DNA from: Gavia stellata
Taxonomy: Eukaryota > Chordata > Aves > Gaviiformes > Gaviidae
Length of the DNA: 64,000 bases
Assembly (NCBI RefSeq): GCF_030936135.1
Contig: NC_082620.1
Span: 4,960,001-5,024,000 of the forward strand
Direction of reading: 5' to 3'
Both the position numbers and the translations under genes were made by a program. Each line of letters begins with the position of its first letter. Positions within the stretch are counted from its first letter, which is position 1. A model generated the notes under the pieces. It was given only the letters and a program-made list of their open reading frames with translations, did not search any database and had not been told where the DNA came from. Shown piece by piece: positions 13,101 to 24,100 of the stretch.

Positions 13101-16100
13101 AAGCTCAGTCTGAGCTCTCCGAAGCATTGGTGTGGTTTATTGAGGAGGTGTCCCTTGTCCCTCTAAGGGCTCGACAGAACCTTTCTCTGAGGATGAATAT
13201 GAGAAAGGCAGGCGATGTGTTCGGGTGAATGCAGGGAAGTATTTCAGTTGTGGAGAATTGTGAGAGTTGTACATCACAGGCTAGGGCAGGCCTGTGAAGT
13301 CCTGGGAATTACCAGCACTCAGGAAGGGGCTGAGTATTTTTACATTTGGGCTTACGGAATTTTTCAGTTCTTGCTCATGGTTTTTTGTGGGCAGCCCAAG
13401 CTGCTGAGTGGCAAGTCATGCGTGTCATCAGTTATTTTTCTTCTAAATACTTCCTTATATTTGCCTCTGCTGTCAAGAGAGAGGCCAAAGTCAAAACATA
13501 GCTCCGAATTACATGAATATGGCTCCTCTTCGCTTTCTTAGCTTTTTGCTGTTACTGCCAGTGCTTTTTCTTGGGAAGAAGCTTGCCCTTAGTCCTTCAG
13601 AAGTTATTCTTTTGCTCCCAAAATATTGACTACATCTCTATATAAAAACAAAGCAAACAAACAAAACCCCCTGTGGAATAAAACTGTGGATTTCTCTGTG
13701 TGCTGGTCCTTTGTGCCAAGTGTCACGGAGGAATCGGAACGTGGGATTTGATTGCTTGCCTTCTGAAAGCTGTGAATCGGCCAGCTTGCTCTTGAACGGC
13801 TGGGTCCAACAGGATGGTCACCTTGCACAATGCTCTGGCCTTGTCAAATCCTTGACCTCACCTCTATCCAGGAGAGAATGGGAGAAGGGGAGTAGGTGGG
13901 ATGTCTCTTGTTCACTTGGCTGGACCCTGACCGCTTGCTGTGCGGGCCAGGTTCTGGTTCAGAGTGTAGCACACCGTGCTGCATCTGTCCTTCAGGACTG
14001 GGGATCCAAGCTCCTAGAGAGGGTCCCTAGGAAGGGGATTTACAGTCCGCATTCATATGCTGTCAAATACTGTTTGTCAGTCACTTCCCTTAGGCCTGAT
14101 GCAGGAGTGTTGATGTTCTGCAATAGGTATTGGCCTCCTGTCTGGTGAAGAATCCCTTGGTCTGTCACCCATTTTCCCTGGGGTGTGGAATGACTAAGCT
14201 ATCTTCTCGGCTTAACCTTGCTCTTCATGTTCTTTCCTCAGCTGGGGAGTCCCCCTTGGCATTACAGTGGCTGCTGTTGCTCTGAAGAAGATTGGCTATG
14301 ATGCCTCCAATGTTTCTGTTGGCTGGTGTTGGGTCAACTTGGATGCAGAGGATCGGGTCTTGTGGATGTTGTTAACGGGGAAGGTTTGGGAGATACTGGC
14401 CTATGTGATTTTGCCGGTGCTCTACATTCTCATCAAGAAGCATATTAATAGAGCGGTGAGTATTTTGCTGCTTTCAGCTTAGGTTACAGACTTGCTATGT
14501 GATTATATACTCCCATGCTCTGCAGATTTTGCCGCATACGTGGCGGGTACGCAGGCGGGAATTGCTTCATATGCCGCTGAAACGCACCCACTGCTGGGAG
14601 AAGCCCTACACCTGATTGAGCAGCCTGCAGCATCACTACACAATGACTTAGCACAAGAAGGATGTAAAAGCCCTTTGAAAGCTTAAAGGGTTATGGGATG
14701 TACATGAGTGAAATGTAAATCCTACAGTAAGAATTAAAACAGGATGTAAAGGACAAAATTTGGCTTTAATCGCGGTTCCACCTGTACCAAGCCTGAGTTT
14801 GGCATCTGGACTTATCTAACCTCAGTCATTTTAGGATCTCTAATGATGGTTTGCATTTATGAATCCCTCTTTTGTACTAGCAGCGTAAAGCCCCATTTGG
14901 GAATCTGGGCACTATAGCGTTAGGCACCATATGCATACACAGTACAGGAAGACACCCTGTCCTAGGAGGGTTTCAGAATTCAGAGGCTGATTTGCTGCTC
15001 TTTCTTCTGAACACAAAGAATCCAGGCATCTAGGACAACATTTGCATAATAGAGAAATCTAGATTGAAAGTGGCAGGAGGAACTACATCCAGAGATTCCT
15101 TTTTTCTCTACGTTGTATCGTTGGAAAAAAACCCAAACGTGTCTGGATAGATGTCCTGGAGAATGCTGCCACTGCAGACCTGCTTGCTGTGGTGCCGCTG
15201 TGGCAGTCGTAGTTAGGGATAAACACAAATCTGGTTAGGGTGGCAGGATCCTGCAGATGAGTTGGAAGAACAGCGTAGTCTTTAGCAGTCCTAAGGGTGC
15301 TGGGAAAGGGGAGTTGAGAAGGTTTGCTAGTGCCTGTCACCATCACCTGACGTAAATCAGACAGGACGCTGTGTTCCAGCAGCTGTCAAAGCAGTGTGAC
15401 TGCGTGGAAACCTGACCCGCCACCCGGCCGGGCTCTTGCCCTCTTGCTCTGCCAGGGATTCTTGGGCACTGTGCGCTCCCTTCCCCACTCCCAGCCCTCG
15501 CCCTCCTCCAGGAGCAGTGCTGGGGGCAGGCTGCTGCCACTCTCCCTTCTCATCAGGGGGGGCCTCAGCAGCACACAGGGCCTTCTGGACTGGAGCATCT
15601 CTCTTCCCATCACTAGGGACTTTGCCAAGCCTGGTAGCCTGCTTGCCAAGCCTGGTAGCCTGCTTACTAAGCCTTTTCACAGGCAGGAGGTCTCCCACTT
15701 CCAAGGAAGAGCAATAGGCAACCGGCGCTGGGTTTGGGTTGTGCTAATGGCTGAAGTGGGTTTTGCAGTAGTGGCTGCTGCAGAGGCGGAGAGGCAGGAG
15801 AAAGGATGGAAGTAGCTGTTGTGGGGGGACACAGGGGCTTTCCAAATGGAAAAGACTGCATAAAGTGGATGGCAAGCGGCACCGAAAGCCCTTAGCGAGC
15901 TTTGACTCAGGCCACCGTGCAGTGTTGTCATACAGCTCTGTTCTGGAGGAAGTAAGGTGCCAGGACTGGGAGTGCTGGAGTGAAGGAGAGCACAATGCAT
16001 CAAAGTTGTGTATGCTCTGTAGCCCTGATGGTAGGAGGAATAGTTTTCTGCAGGTCAGCTATCCTGGGATTTAATCTCTTCGCCCACATTAACATCCTGG

Positions 16101-17858
16101 TGTTCAGCACCACGTGTCCCGGCAGCTGCTCTGTGCGCTGTGTTGACCTGCTCTCCCCCATCCAGGAATCTGAGTGCATCCAGTAGCTTTCACCATAGGA
16201 AGGTCTCATGGGCTTTACACCTCCAACCGCCCTGATCCAGGGCACAGATCCCTGATTTTTTTTCTACATGTGCTGGTATAGAGGGGTTTGCTGGCTTGTC
16301 CAACTCTATGGAAGCTCATTGCTGACAGTATATGGTCAGAAATCAGGCAGCAGGTTCTACACAAACATACTGAAGGACTGGTTCACATGCGCAAAAATTC
16401 CTTGTGGAACTTGCTGGTTGTGGCCGTGGTGAAGGGCAAAAGTTTGAACAGTTTGAGGAGGATAAGCCAGACTTCTCCCCATATATAAATATATGTATCT
16501 TACCAAGAAGCCTTCCCAAGGCCAAACCCTTGGCCATGCATTTACAAAGTGGTAGAGCCAGCAGCGATGGGGCCGGGCCACTGGACCAGCACAGATATTT
16601 TGTGGAGTACCACTTTTTTTTCACATTGCTCTGACCTGGTTTCTTGGCAAGTCCGTAGCGATGTTTGCTAATAAAGCTTTAGTGGGACTCTGACAAGGGC
16701 TGGATACCCTTATTTGACACTCCTTGGCTTCAGCAGGAATGTTTGCATTAGCAAGGGGAGAATGTGGCTGAAGACTGGTGCTCATAACTGTGTCCCTGTT
16801 AACTTCCCACAAGGTGCAAAGATCTAGTTTGCTTTGGAAAGAATCCTTGCAGCTAAATGTCCAATGTGTGTAGCTTTTTGTTTGTTTTTTGTCTCCCTCC
16901 CGCCCTCCATGGAAGCACGCAGCTCTCTCAGAGTATCGCCCCATTCTCTCAAGAGCACCTGCACTTCAGCCCCGGACTTCCATAGCAGATAAGAAGTTGA
17001 TTCTCATCCCTGTCATCTTTATCATCCTCCGCATCTGGAGCACTGTGCGATTCATTCTGACCCTTTGTAACTCCCCTGCAGTGCAAAATTCAGTCCTGGT
17101 TGTGCTGCATGTAAGTATTTTCCAGGAAATGCATTAGAAGGAGGATCTGGGAGGGAGATAAGGCTTTGTTGCTCTTAATACCACTTTTTCTGTGGCAGGA
17201 TGCAGCGCGCAGTGGTAAAACAACATGCGCGGTGCAAGAACGCCTGGTCCCTACTTGCAGGCGCTGTCTGGGATGCTCAGCAATAGCTATTTCAGCAGCA
17301 TCTAGTGGCAACATAAAATAACTGCAATAGGAGTGTTGGGCAATGCCGGCTGCTTGTAGGAAAAGCAGGCGCAGGCCAGAAATGTTGGGTGTCCATCCGT
17401 CAGCAGGGCTCAGCCTACTCCTGCCCCAGACCAGGCTGCAGAAACAGCAACCCACAACAGCCCTCTGGTCTGCTTTTGGGTGCAAGGTTGGTTCTTCTGA
17501 ATCTGTTTTTCTCATTTAGGTGGAAGTTGCTGACTGCCAGTTGGGTGGCACAATAGTCGGTCTGACACGATGTTTGCTCTTCTCTGGGGGGTGCCTGTAG
17601 GAACGGCACTGGTTAATTCCTTTCTTGCCCTTGCAGGGAATTGGTAACACGTTCCAAGGAGGTGCCAACTGTATTATGTTTGTCCTCTGTACGCGGGCGG
17701 TCCGGACTCGGCTGTTTTCCTCCATTTGCTGTTGCCACTATGACGAGTTGGATTGGCCTTTGCAAAGATCAAACAGCCACTGGCAGTGCCCAGAACCCCG
17801 CAGGAACAAGGATGTGCCAGGCCCCGAGCGGACGAAACCCCTGCTTTCCAGCACCTGA
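6811..17858 (+). CDS. GPR157: GPR157, orphan seven-transmembrane receptor (4 coding exons)
   Basis: Exons 6811-7187, 14242-14455, 16916-17110 and 17637-17858 join in frame to 335 residues, exactly the length of human GPR157. All three introns are GT-AG, with phases 2, 0 and 0. The peptide begins [19 protein letters not shown] and shares long identical blocks with the human protein, such as [29 protein letters not shown] and [14 protein letters not shown]157 is a family-orphan G-protein-coupled receptor, reported to act through Gq at the primary cilium of neural progenitors. Helices I-III lie in exon 1, IV-V in exon 2, VI and part of VII in exon 3, and the end of VII plus the cytosolic tail in exon 4. 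The start codon sits in a CpG island and matches the human N-terminus. After the VRTRLFS stretch that ends the shared core, the last 35-40 residues differ from the human tail, as is usual for receptor tails. Assignment is firm. Confidence 0.96.
7424..7500 (+). repeat. Possible ancient interspersed-repeat tail
   Basis: The order 'AAATGGAGATGTGGAAAAG... TTAAGGTCACATAG' resembles the conserved tail of old amniote repeats (MIR and L3/CR1-like), whose consensus has a gradient of GGAAACTGAGG then CAAGGTCACACAG. It is strongly decayed, so the family cannot be fixed by eye. Confidence 0.35.
8326..9041 (+). mobile_element. CR1 LINE, 5'-truncated, with intact ORF2 end and 3' tail
   Basis: Typical avian CR1 non-LTR retrotransposon. 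An open frame of over 200 codons holds the C-terminal part of ORF2, including the hallmark phrases [43 protein letters not shown] and [18 protein letters not shown], ending at a TAG at 8959-8961. A short 3' UTR follows, with GATGATCTTACAGGTCTTTT and the terminal ATTCTGTGATTC octamer-type repeat. The endonuclease and most of the reverse transcriptase are missing, the usual 5' truncation. It sits in GPR157 intron 1 in the same orientation as the gene. The still-open frame suggests it is not very old. CR1 copies normally have no clear target-site duplication, and none is evident here. Confidence 0.95.
14242..14455 (+). CDS. GPR157: GPR157 coding exon 2 (helices IV-V)
   Basis: It opens after TTTCCTCAG and closes at AGAGCG/GTGAGT in phase 0. 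The peptide [20 protein letters not shown] and the later [20 protein letters not shown] match the human receptor almost residue for residue through the second extracellular loop and helix V. Confidence 0.95.
14456..16915 (+). other. GPR157 intron 2
   Basis: A 2.46-kb intron. It contains a short 21-bp tandem duplication near 15.6 kb and otherwise unique sequence; several overlapping open frames around 15.4-16.0 kb look like chance frames in GC-rich DNA. Confidence 0.8.
15624..15665 (+). repeat. 21-bp tandem duplication (two perfect copies)
   Basis: The unit GCCAAGCCTGGTAGCCTGCTT is present twice head to tail without a mismatch, followed by a decayed start of a third copy (ACTAAGCC). It is intronic to GPR157. 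Perfect identity suggests a recent duplication that may vary in copy number. Confidence 0.9.
16916..17110 (+). CDS. GPR157: GPR157 coding exon 3 (loop 3, helices VI-VII)
   Basis: 65 codons in phase 0 at both ends, between CCATGGAAG and CTGCAT/GTAAGT. It codes for [12 protein letters not shown], then the third cytosolic loop and helix VI ([20 protein letters not shown]) and the start of helix VII (SVLVVLH). Human has [11 protein letters not shown] and DKKLVLIPLIFI at the same places. Confidence 0.95.
17637..17858 (+). CDS. GPR157: GPR157 coding exon 4 (end of helix VII, C-tail, stop)
   Basis: It opens after CCCTTGCAG with [20 protein letters not shown], identical to human over the membrane-proximal part, then a cysteine cluster (ICCC) that could be palmitoylated, and a divergent 35-40-residue tail ending PLLSST. 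The TGA is at 17856-17858. Confidence 0.95.
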   Translation, partial: GIGNTFQGGANCIMFVLCTRAVRTRLFSSICCCHYDELDWPLQRSNSHWQCPEPRRNKDVPGPERTKPLLSST

Positions 17859-18302
17859 GCCTGGGCTGCCTACATCTCAGCGTTGATGACTTCTTTCTTG
17901 GTAAAGATCTAGTGTGAGTCTCTCCTCCTGCCGTGCCTGTGCATAGCTTCGTGATGTGAGGGGTGGGGAACAGCTATCCGTAAGCAGTTGACAGAGAGGT
18001 AGGTTTCTGCTGCCACTGTGGGGGTTCCCTGTCTGACTCCACAGCAGCTCCCCATCGTGCTCCTTTGGGGTGAAACCATTTATAGAACTGACCCACGCCC
18101 CTCCCCTGCAAGCTGGGGTAGTGTCTGTTACTCAAGCCTGTAAAATGAGGAAATAGTCTGCAGAGCTGTCTGGCCAGAAGGACGGGACCCCGGTGAAAAC
18201 TGAAGAAGAGGAATTAGTGGCTCCTTTTGATGTAAAATGCCACGCACACATACATTTCTTCAGTACTGCACAGTTCAGATGTATTTAGTGCCCCAAGTAT
18301 TC

Positions 18303-18400
18303 CTCATAAGGTAATGCAATCCCTGCTGCCGGTCGTCAAAACAGAGGGTAAGTGATTCATCCAAGCTTACGTAGAAAATCTGTAGGAGCAAAAACTTGGC
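18303..18400 (+). repeat. Possible ancient interspersed-repeat tail
   Basis: The order 'CCTCATAAGGTAATGC... GGTAAGTGATTCATCCAAGC... TAGAAAATCTGTAGGAGC' follows the layout of the old MIR/L3-type tail (GAGGTTAAGTGACTTGCCCAAGGTCACACAG, then a CTGTGGCAGAGC-like block). Divergence is high; family assignment is uncertain. Confidence 0.35.
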
Positions 18401-20009
18401 AGAAGCTCTTCATCATTTTGGGTACAAGATTGGACACTGATGACCTTGCATTGGTCTAGTTGTGTGAGCATCTTGTTGCCTTGTGCTTGACTTCATAAGT
18501 GATAGTGGCAGAACATTTAGGGGTGTCAGACTGAATCTATTTAAGAGCACCTGGGGCTGGGGTGCTGTCTGGGCTTCTGCCTGTGACGTGGGTATTGATA
18601 GCGCTCTCTTCAGTAAGAGAGTGTGGCTGAAGGAGGTAAAAACCTAGAGCAGCTGTCCTGACTGCTTAGGTAAATGTAAACCGTGATGTGCCAGGAACTG
18701 GCGGGCTCTGCAGAAAGAGTATGAAACCCTGTGTACTTCTGCAGTTATACTTAGCCTGCAGGTCATGCTCCGTAAAAAGGGCTGGGTCTGAAAGGCAGCG
18801 AGCCTGCCTGGGTCACGGGCACAGCCGGGGATGCGCATCGAGCATCCTGGGAAGAAAGCTGTGTTTGGGTATGGTAGGTCTCCGAGTAGACCTCTCTCAT
18901 GTACGTCTGTTTCTTGTCCTTGTGGGCCACAAAGCCCGAAAAACCAAAGGATTTATTTTAATCAATTGACAATTCTTCTTAATTTGTATAACAAGTTTTT
19001 TTGCAAAAAGAAGAGGAGCCTTGTGGATTGCCTGGGGAGAGAGGGCAGCTGCCAGGCTCCCACTGCTCCGGGCACCCAGCTGTTCAAAAGCTGCTCTTAT
19101 TAGTTTAATTTTAGTCATTTTAATAAGATGCAGAACAGTTAAATGATACAGTGATCTCATGGGACTATAGGCAGAGGTGAGTCCTGTTATTTCCTGAATT
19201 GAAGACTTGGCATTAAATTTATTATATTAATATATTTAAACCCCCTTGTACCCAGGCTGCGTAAATGTGGGAGAGTGGAGTCATCAAGAGCTCATTAGCT
19301 CATTTCATGGGGCTGTAGAGGGGCTCAACTCTTTAGCATCCCTTGAGTCTCTGAAGGGTAGATGCAAGTATCTTACCTCTTGTATAGATGACTTCAAGAG
19401 GTTTTGCCTCCTTTCAAGGTAGCTCCTTTGGTAGCTCAACCTCATGTTAATCCACGTGGCTTGGAAAGAGGACCTATGTTAAAAACAGGAAGGTAGGATG
19501 GTAAATCTTAAAATCTTAAATTTTACGAGACTTAGATTTGTGCTGTGTTCAGTTTTTTGGAGCCAGCACCAAAGAGGTAGTAAAATTGTCACCAACTTGG
19601 CTTAAGGGAAAACAAAACACACCACCACAAACACAAAAATCAACTGTCCGCTCCCCCTCCCACCTAACCAGGACACAGGTTCCTTGTTCTCGGTTTGCCT
19701 TTTTCCATAACAGAGCTCTGAGATGCTTTTGGAGGAGTGTGCAGCTTGACAGAATTACACTTCCAGCTCCCAGGGGTTCAGGGAAGTGTGCTGGGCTGTA
19801 AATGCCAGCTAGCGGCAATAGCACCCGTGCTGATACGAGTGGAAAGTCTCTGGTCATCTTCATGTAGGCAAGGGCAGAGAAAGAACAGCCAACGGAGAAC
19901 CTCTTAGAAGTGCCTGTAGTTCCTAATGCTGAAGCTGACTGCAGCCTAAATACGGGGTAATAGGGGAGGGGGTGTGCAGAAATGCTTGGCTGCTCCTGGC
20001 AGGTCCCCC

Positions 20010-20562
20010 TCAGTCTCTGGCATGAAGCGCAAGTGCAGGGTGGTGCTGGAGTGCAGTTCTCCCTCCAGCCTCAGCTGTCTGTGAAGATGACTCTGAACTC
20101 TTTCCTGTCAGGCATGGACTGGAGAATTTGAACTCTGATGTTTTTGAAGGTGGCTGAGGTTGGGGTACCTGGTTGTACTTTAGGAATGGGTCCATCACGC
20201 CTGTTGTCAGCTGCTGCAAGGTGATGTCCCTGTGGCTTGAGCTGCAGCAAGCCTGTTGTCCTGGCTCAGGGCAAACCGGTGCGCACTGGCTGGAGAAAGA
20301 TGGAGCAGCCCTGGATTTTACCTGTGCTTCATTTTGAGCAGGTGCGGGATCATCCCAGAGTCCCATGGAAGGAGCTAAAGCCTGGGGAGAAGCACCGCTG
20401 GAGTGGCTAAGCAAACGGAAGAGGTCCTGCTCCTCCTCGGCATTCGGATACCAGCTGCTTTGGTCTTGAACTTTGCTCAGGATCCTCTGGAAGATACTGT
20501 TTGGCTGTATTCCAACTTCCTGGTTTTCTTCCCTCCTTCCCCTCTTCCTCCACTATAAATCT
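20010..20562 (-). other. Unassigned minus-strand open frame, about 184 codons
   Basis: After an in-frame stop near 20,563, the minus strand stays open to a stop at 20,010-20,012. The inferred peptide is hydrophilic, rich in Ser, Pro and Gln, and includes NSIFQRILSKVQDQSSWYPN and LQQLTTGVMDPFLKYNQV. There is no AUG near the beginning, so if coding it would be the last exon of a spliced gene. The acceptor-like AG before it has a poor pyrimidine tract. I do not recognise the protein. A frame of this length is expected by chance a fraction of a time in 64 kb, so it is only a candidate. It lies antisense to the probable GPR157 3' UTR. Confidence 0.2.
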
Positions 20563-21160
20563 TAAAAATGGTTTGGGGTTTTGCTTTTCTGTCTGACAAG
20601 GCAAACGTGTTGTGAACAAATATCGTGGTGATAGGAAAACTTTAGTAACTGCTGAATAGGACTATCCCGGGCACGGATTTCAGTCCTAGTGTGTGAGGTC
20701 TTCCAGGGAGCTCCAGACTAGCTCCTGTTCTTCACTTGAATGTGGACAGTAGTGCGCAAACACGCTTGTTTGGTGGTGGTGATGGATGGTTCCTCTTGAT
20801 GGTTTATTTCTCCTCCTTGGTGTTTAGGGGTCGTCATCATCAGGGTTTGTGGTGGCAGCGTGCTTATTGCCTCCTGGGGAAATCTGAACTCTGCAGACTC
20901 CCTTGGTGCTCAGGGATATCTGGATGTACCACCCCAGCCTCCAGCAAGGACAGCCCTCACCCCGCAGCAAGACGATGCCTGGCATGTGCTCTGAACTCCA
21001 CGTGTCCTCTGCCGAAGCACAGGCTACAGTCTGTTCTTGCGTTGGGAGTGTTCTATCAGAGCTGGGGAGGGGATGGTTTTTGTTTGCTATTTGGAGATAG
21101 TGTTTTACTTTATTTACAGCTCCTCACTTGTTTTTTAAACATTTTCTCTAACTTTTACAA

Positions 21161-21166
21161 AATAAA
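21161..21166 (+). terminator. Candidate GPR157 poly(A) signal
   Basis: AATAAAG followed by a T/GT-rich stretch (TTTTGTTTCTTT, then GTTGTTGTCC) on the receptor strand, 3.3 kb after the stop. It is the best-formed canonical signal between the GPR157 stop and the SLC2A5 promoter, but nothing in the sequence proves its use. Confidence 0.35.
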
Positions 21167-21186
21167 GTTTTGTTTCTTTACCAAGT

Positions 21187-24100
21187 TGTTGTCCAAGCAT
21201 GTTGTGATGGTTCTCAGCACCTTGGAGAATTTGGATGAGAAATTGTTGCAAGATCTTACTTCAGGTTTCTTTTGTGTCTACCGTAAAGACTAAGGCATGT
21301 ACAGGAAGACAAATATTTTCTACCTATTTGCAGATACGTTCTTCTTCCTATCTTTTTTTCTATGTATAGCAATGTAAACCTCTCATCAGTTTGAGCAACC
21401 TGTTCACCAGTATGTGGTGTTACAATTCATTCTTACTGGCTTTCTGCTATGAATTGTGAAAGGACCTCTGAGAAGTGAGTATGTGGGTCTTGTTGACCTT
21501 CTGGACTGTGGCTCTCAGCTATGTGAGATTACAAATGTTACATAAACATGAAATTACGAATTGCTCTTTCTCCAGATGAGGCCAGGCTGTAAGGTAGGGG
21601 GGACTAATGTTGGGGAGAGCTGGTGCCATCCCAGGACTTGCCCAAATAGAGAAAATTCAAGTCGTTGTGGGGAAAAAACCTGAGGCATGGGCAGGCTGAC
21701 AGTTGAGTATTGCTTTGTAAGTTGCCATGGGATCCCAACCTGTGAATGAAATTTTCTCAGAATAGGTTCAAACTTTGGCATCTCCCAGGGCTGGAAGCAG
21801 CCAAGACCCCTGGTGTAATAAGTGGTGCTGGACCATGGCTATATTCACAACTGATGGAGTGACAGCGTCTGTTACTAGGGGTGTACAATGCTTCCCATCT
21901 GGGATATCTGCTTTTCTGTGGTTTGTAACTGCCTCAGATTTAACTGGTTGATCTGGGCGGGCGAGGAAAGGAGTCCAGATGCTGTAGACAGCAAGCAGAG
22001 GGAAGCTTGTTTGTACTGCAGTTAGAAGTGATTGAAGGCTCCTTGCAGTATTTTGGCTGCTCTGTCAGGGGGACTTGTGGTGTGGGCTTTGTGTCAACAC
22101 TGCCTTCCGACTGCGTGACAAGCCTTTGAGAAAAATGAGAAGGATTTGTGGTAGTTGGAATTGGAGTTGTAAGTTTTAAGACTGACTGGATAAAGTACAA
22201 GCCTGCAAGGAAAGTGTTGAGTGGAGGAGAGTGGGCTGTGTGAAGGAGGCAGGAGTGGGATGCAGCTCTGGATTGAGGGGAATAAAGAGCAAAGGGCATA
22301 ATGGCTGGAGGATGCTTGCCCACGCTCTTTCACAGAATCACTACGGTTGGAAAAGACCTGTAAGATCACCAAGTCCAACCATCAACCCAACACCACCATG
22401 CCCACTAAACTATGTCCCACAATCCCAACACAGGAGTTGGTTAGAACTTGGTGAGTTCACTTCTCACTTATACATACTATGACTACTGTTACACTGCTTA
22501 TCACTACTGTTGATACTGATTTGGTCATTGCAAAATCCTATTCTCCTCTGTTCCCTTTTTGTCTTCTTCCCAAGACTTGAATCCAACTGTGCAAGATGAT
22601 CCCTGGCTGTAGGAGTGAACCAAGGTTCTGTAGTACAGGGGGATTTTGGTGATGTTGGGTTTTACTTTAAAACCTAGAAGTTGTGTGTTTAACAAACCAT
22701 CTGTTTGCAAGAGAAGGATAAATCTTGTTGCTAAAGCAGAGCAGCATCTTACAAAAGTAATTTCTGGTTGTGCCACTGCTATCTTCCCTTCTCATCATGG
22801 AGAACAGTTAGAGATGACAGCAGAGTACTCTAATGCTGCCAACCCTATTGTTTGTAAAATTTATGGTTGCATAATACAAGTCACTCCTGCTACTCAGAGC
22901 AGTGTGAATGTCGTGCTGCGCTGAATTCCATGTATCTTGTAGTCTGTGCAACCCTATAGGGAACTGCAGAGATCAATGCAGAGTGGCACGAGCTGGCAAA
23001 AGGCAGGTCTTGGCTGGCACAGTCGGTATTTCTGTCCCGGGTAGAAAAACAAACCCACTAAGGTCCAAGAGGGCAGTGTGGGTGTTTTGACAGTCAGGTG
23101 CTTCTGCTGAACAAAGTGTAGATGGAGATTAATACCCAAGCATTCCAGCACTTTCTGAAACATCTTCTTAGTCATGCAACCCTGCCAATAGAGAAAGGAC
23201 CAGACAGTTCCCAAACCAACTTATCAGATCGTGATATGGTAAGTTTACAGATCTGTCTCCTCCTTTGTTTTTATTTTGGGGGTGCATCTGTGTGGCTGAG
23301 GCTCTTCTGAGATGGTCTTCGAGGACAGCGATGGATAAGGAAGAAGGTTGGCAGGATGCTACCTGGCATTGCCTTAATAGGGTCTCATTTACTACTTAGT
23401 TCCAGAGCCTCATGTCTGCTGCTGTTTACTGGCAGTATGCTTATTTATCCAGCAGCCCCCTTTCCTATTGCTGGGGATTCAGACTGCCATATCTACCTCT
23501 TGCTTAATTGGCTGGAACCCATTTATGCAGCTGATAAAGCAGTATCTGTATATGACTTATTTGCAGGCAAATAATTTGTTACTTAAATTATTATTTCATC
23601 TTGAGGCCCCAGTTGTAGCTCAGGACTGCACATGATACTGAATTAGCTTTGACTGAACATGCAATTCCTTCCCAAAATGCAGATGAAAAGGCTGCTGATG
23701 TCACTTGTTTGGACATACACTGTGGGATGTCTCCTAACAAGTCTCCTTACCGCAAGCACTGCAATCAGCATACTGCAGCATGGCTGACTGCCAGCTCCTA
23801 ATCTAACCATCACTTTTCTATAGCTCACTGCTAATGTTCTCCAGCAGATTTATTCTCCTGGAAACTAAGCCTCCCCTCTTGTTTATTTTTGCCAAAGAGA
23901 TCAGGATTTCATAATATCAGGATTTCATAGGATCCAGCTTTGAGCACAGACTATTGGGCTGAGTGTAAATGGTTCCCTGCACACATGCATAGGAACTCTT
24001 ACCATGTGGTGGACAAGTGCAGAGGAGAAAAAGGTACAGAGCTGAGTTAATGTCTTCAGGCAAATGCACTCTAGGGTGAAGAGCAGATTTAAGAAGCTTA

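Larger units (their letters stand above)
7188..14241 (+). other. GPR157 intron 1
   Basis: About 7.05 kb of intron. Apart from an ancient repeat tail near 7.4 kb and a CR1 LINE at 8.3-9.0 kb, I see only unique, moderately AT-rich DNA with short chance open frames. No second gene is supported on either strand. Confidence 0.8.
17859..21180 (+). other. Probable GPR157 3' UTR
   Basis: No further receptor exon follows the stop. The first plausible canonical poly(A) signal in a good context on this strand is about 3.3 kb downstream. The stretch includes an ancient repeat tail at about 18.3 kb and an unassigned minus-strand open frame at about 20.0-20.6 kb. Transcript data would be needed to set the true end, and earlier variant signals may be used. 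Confidence 0.4.
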
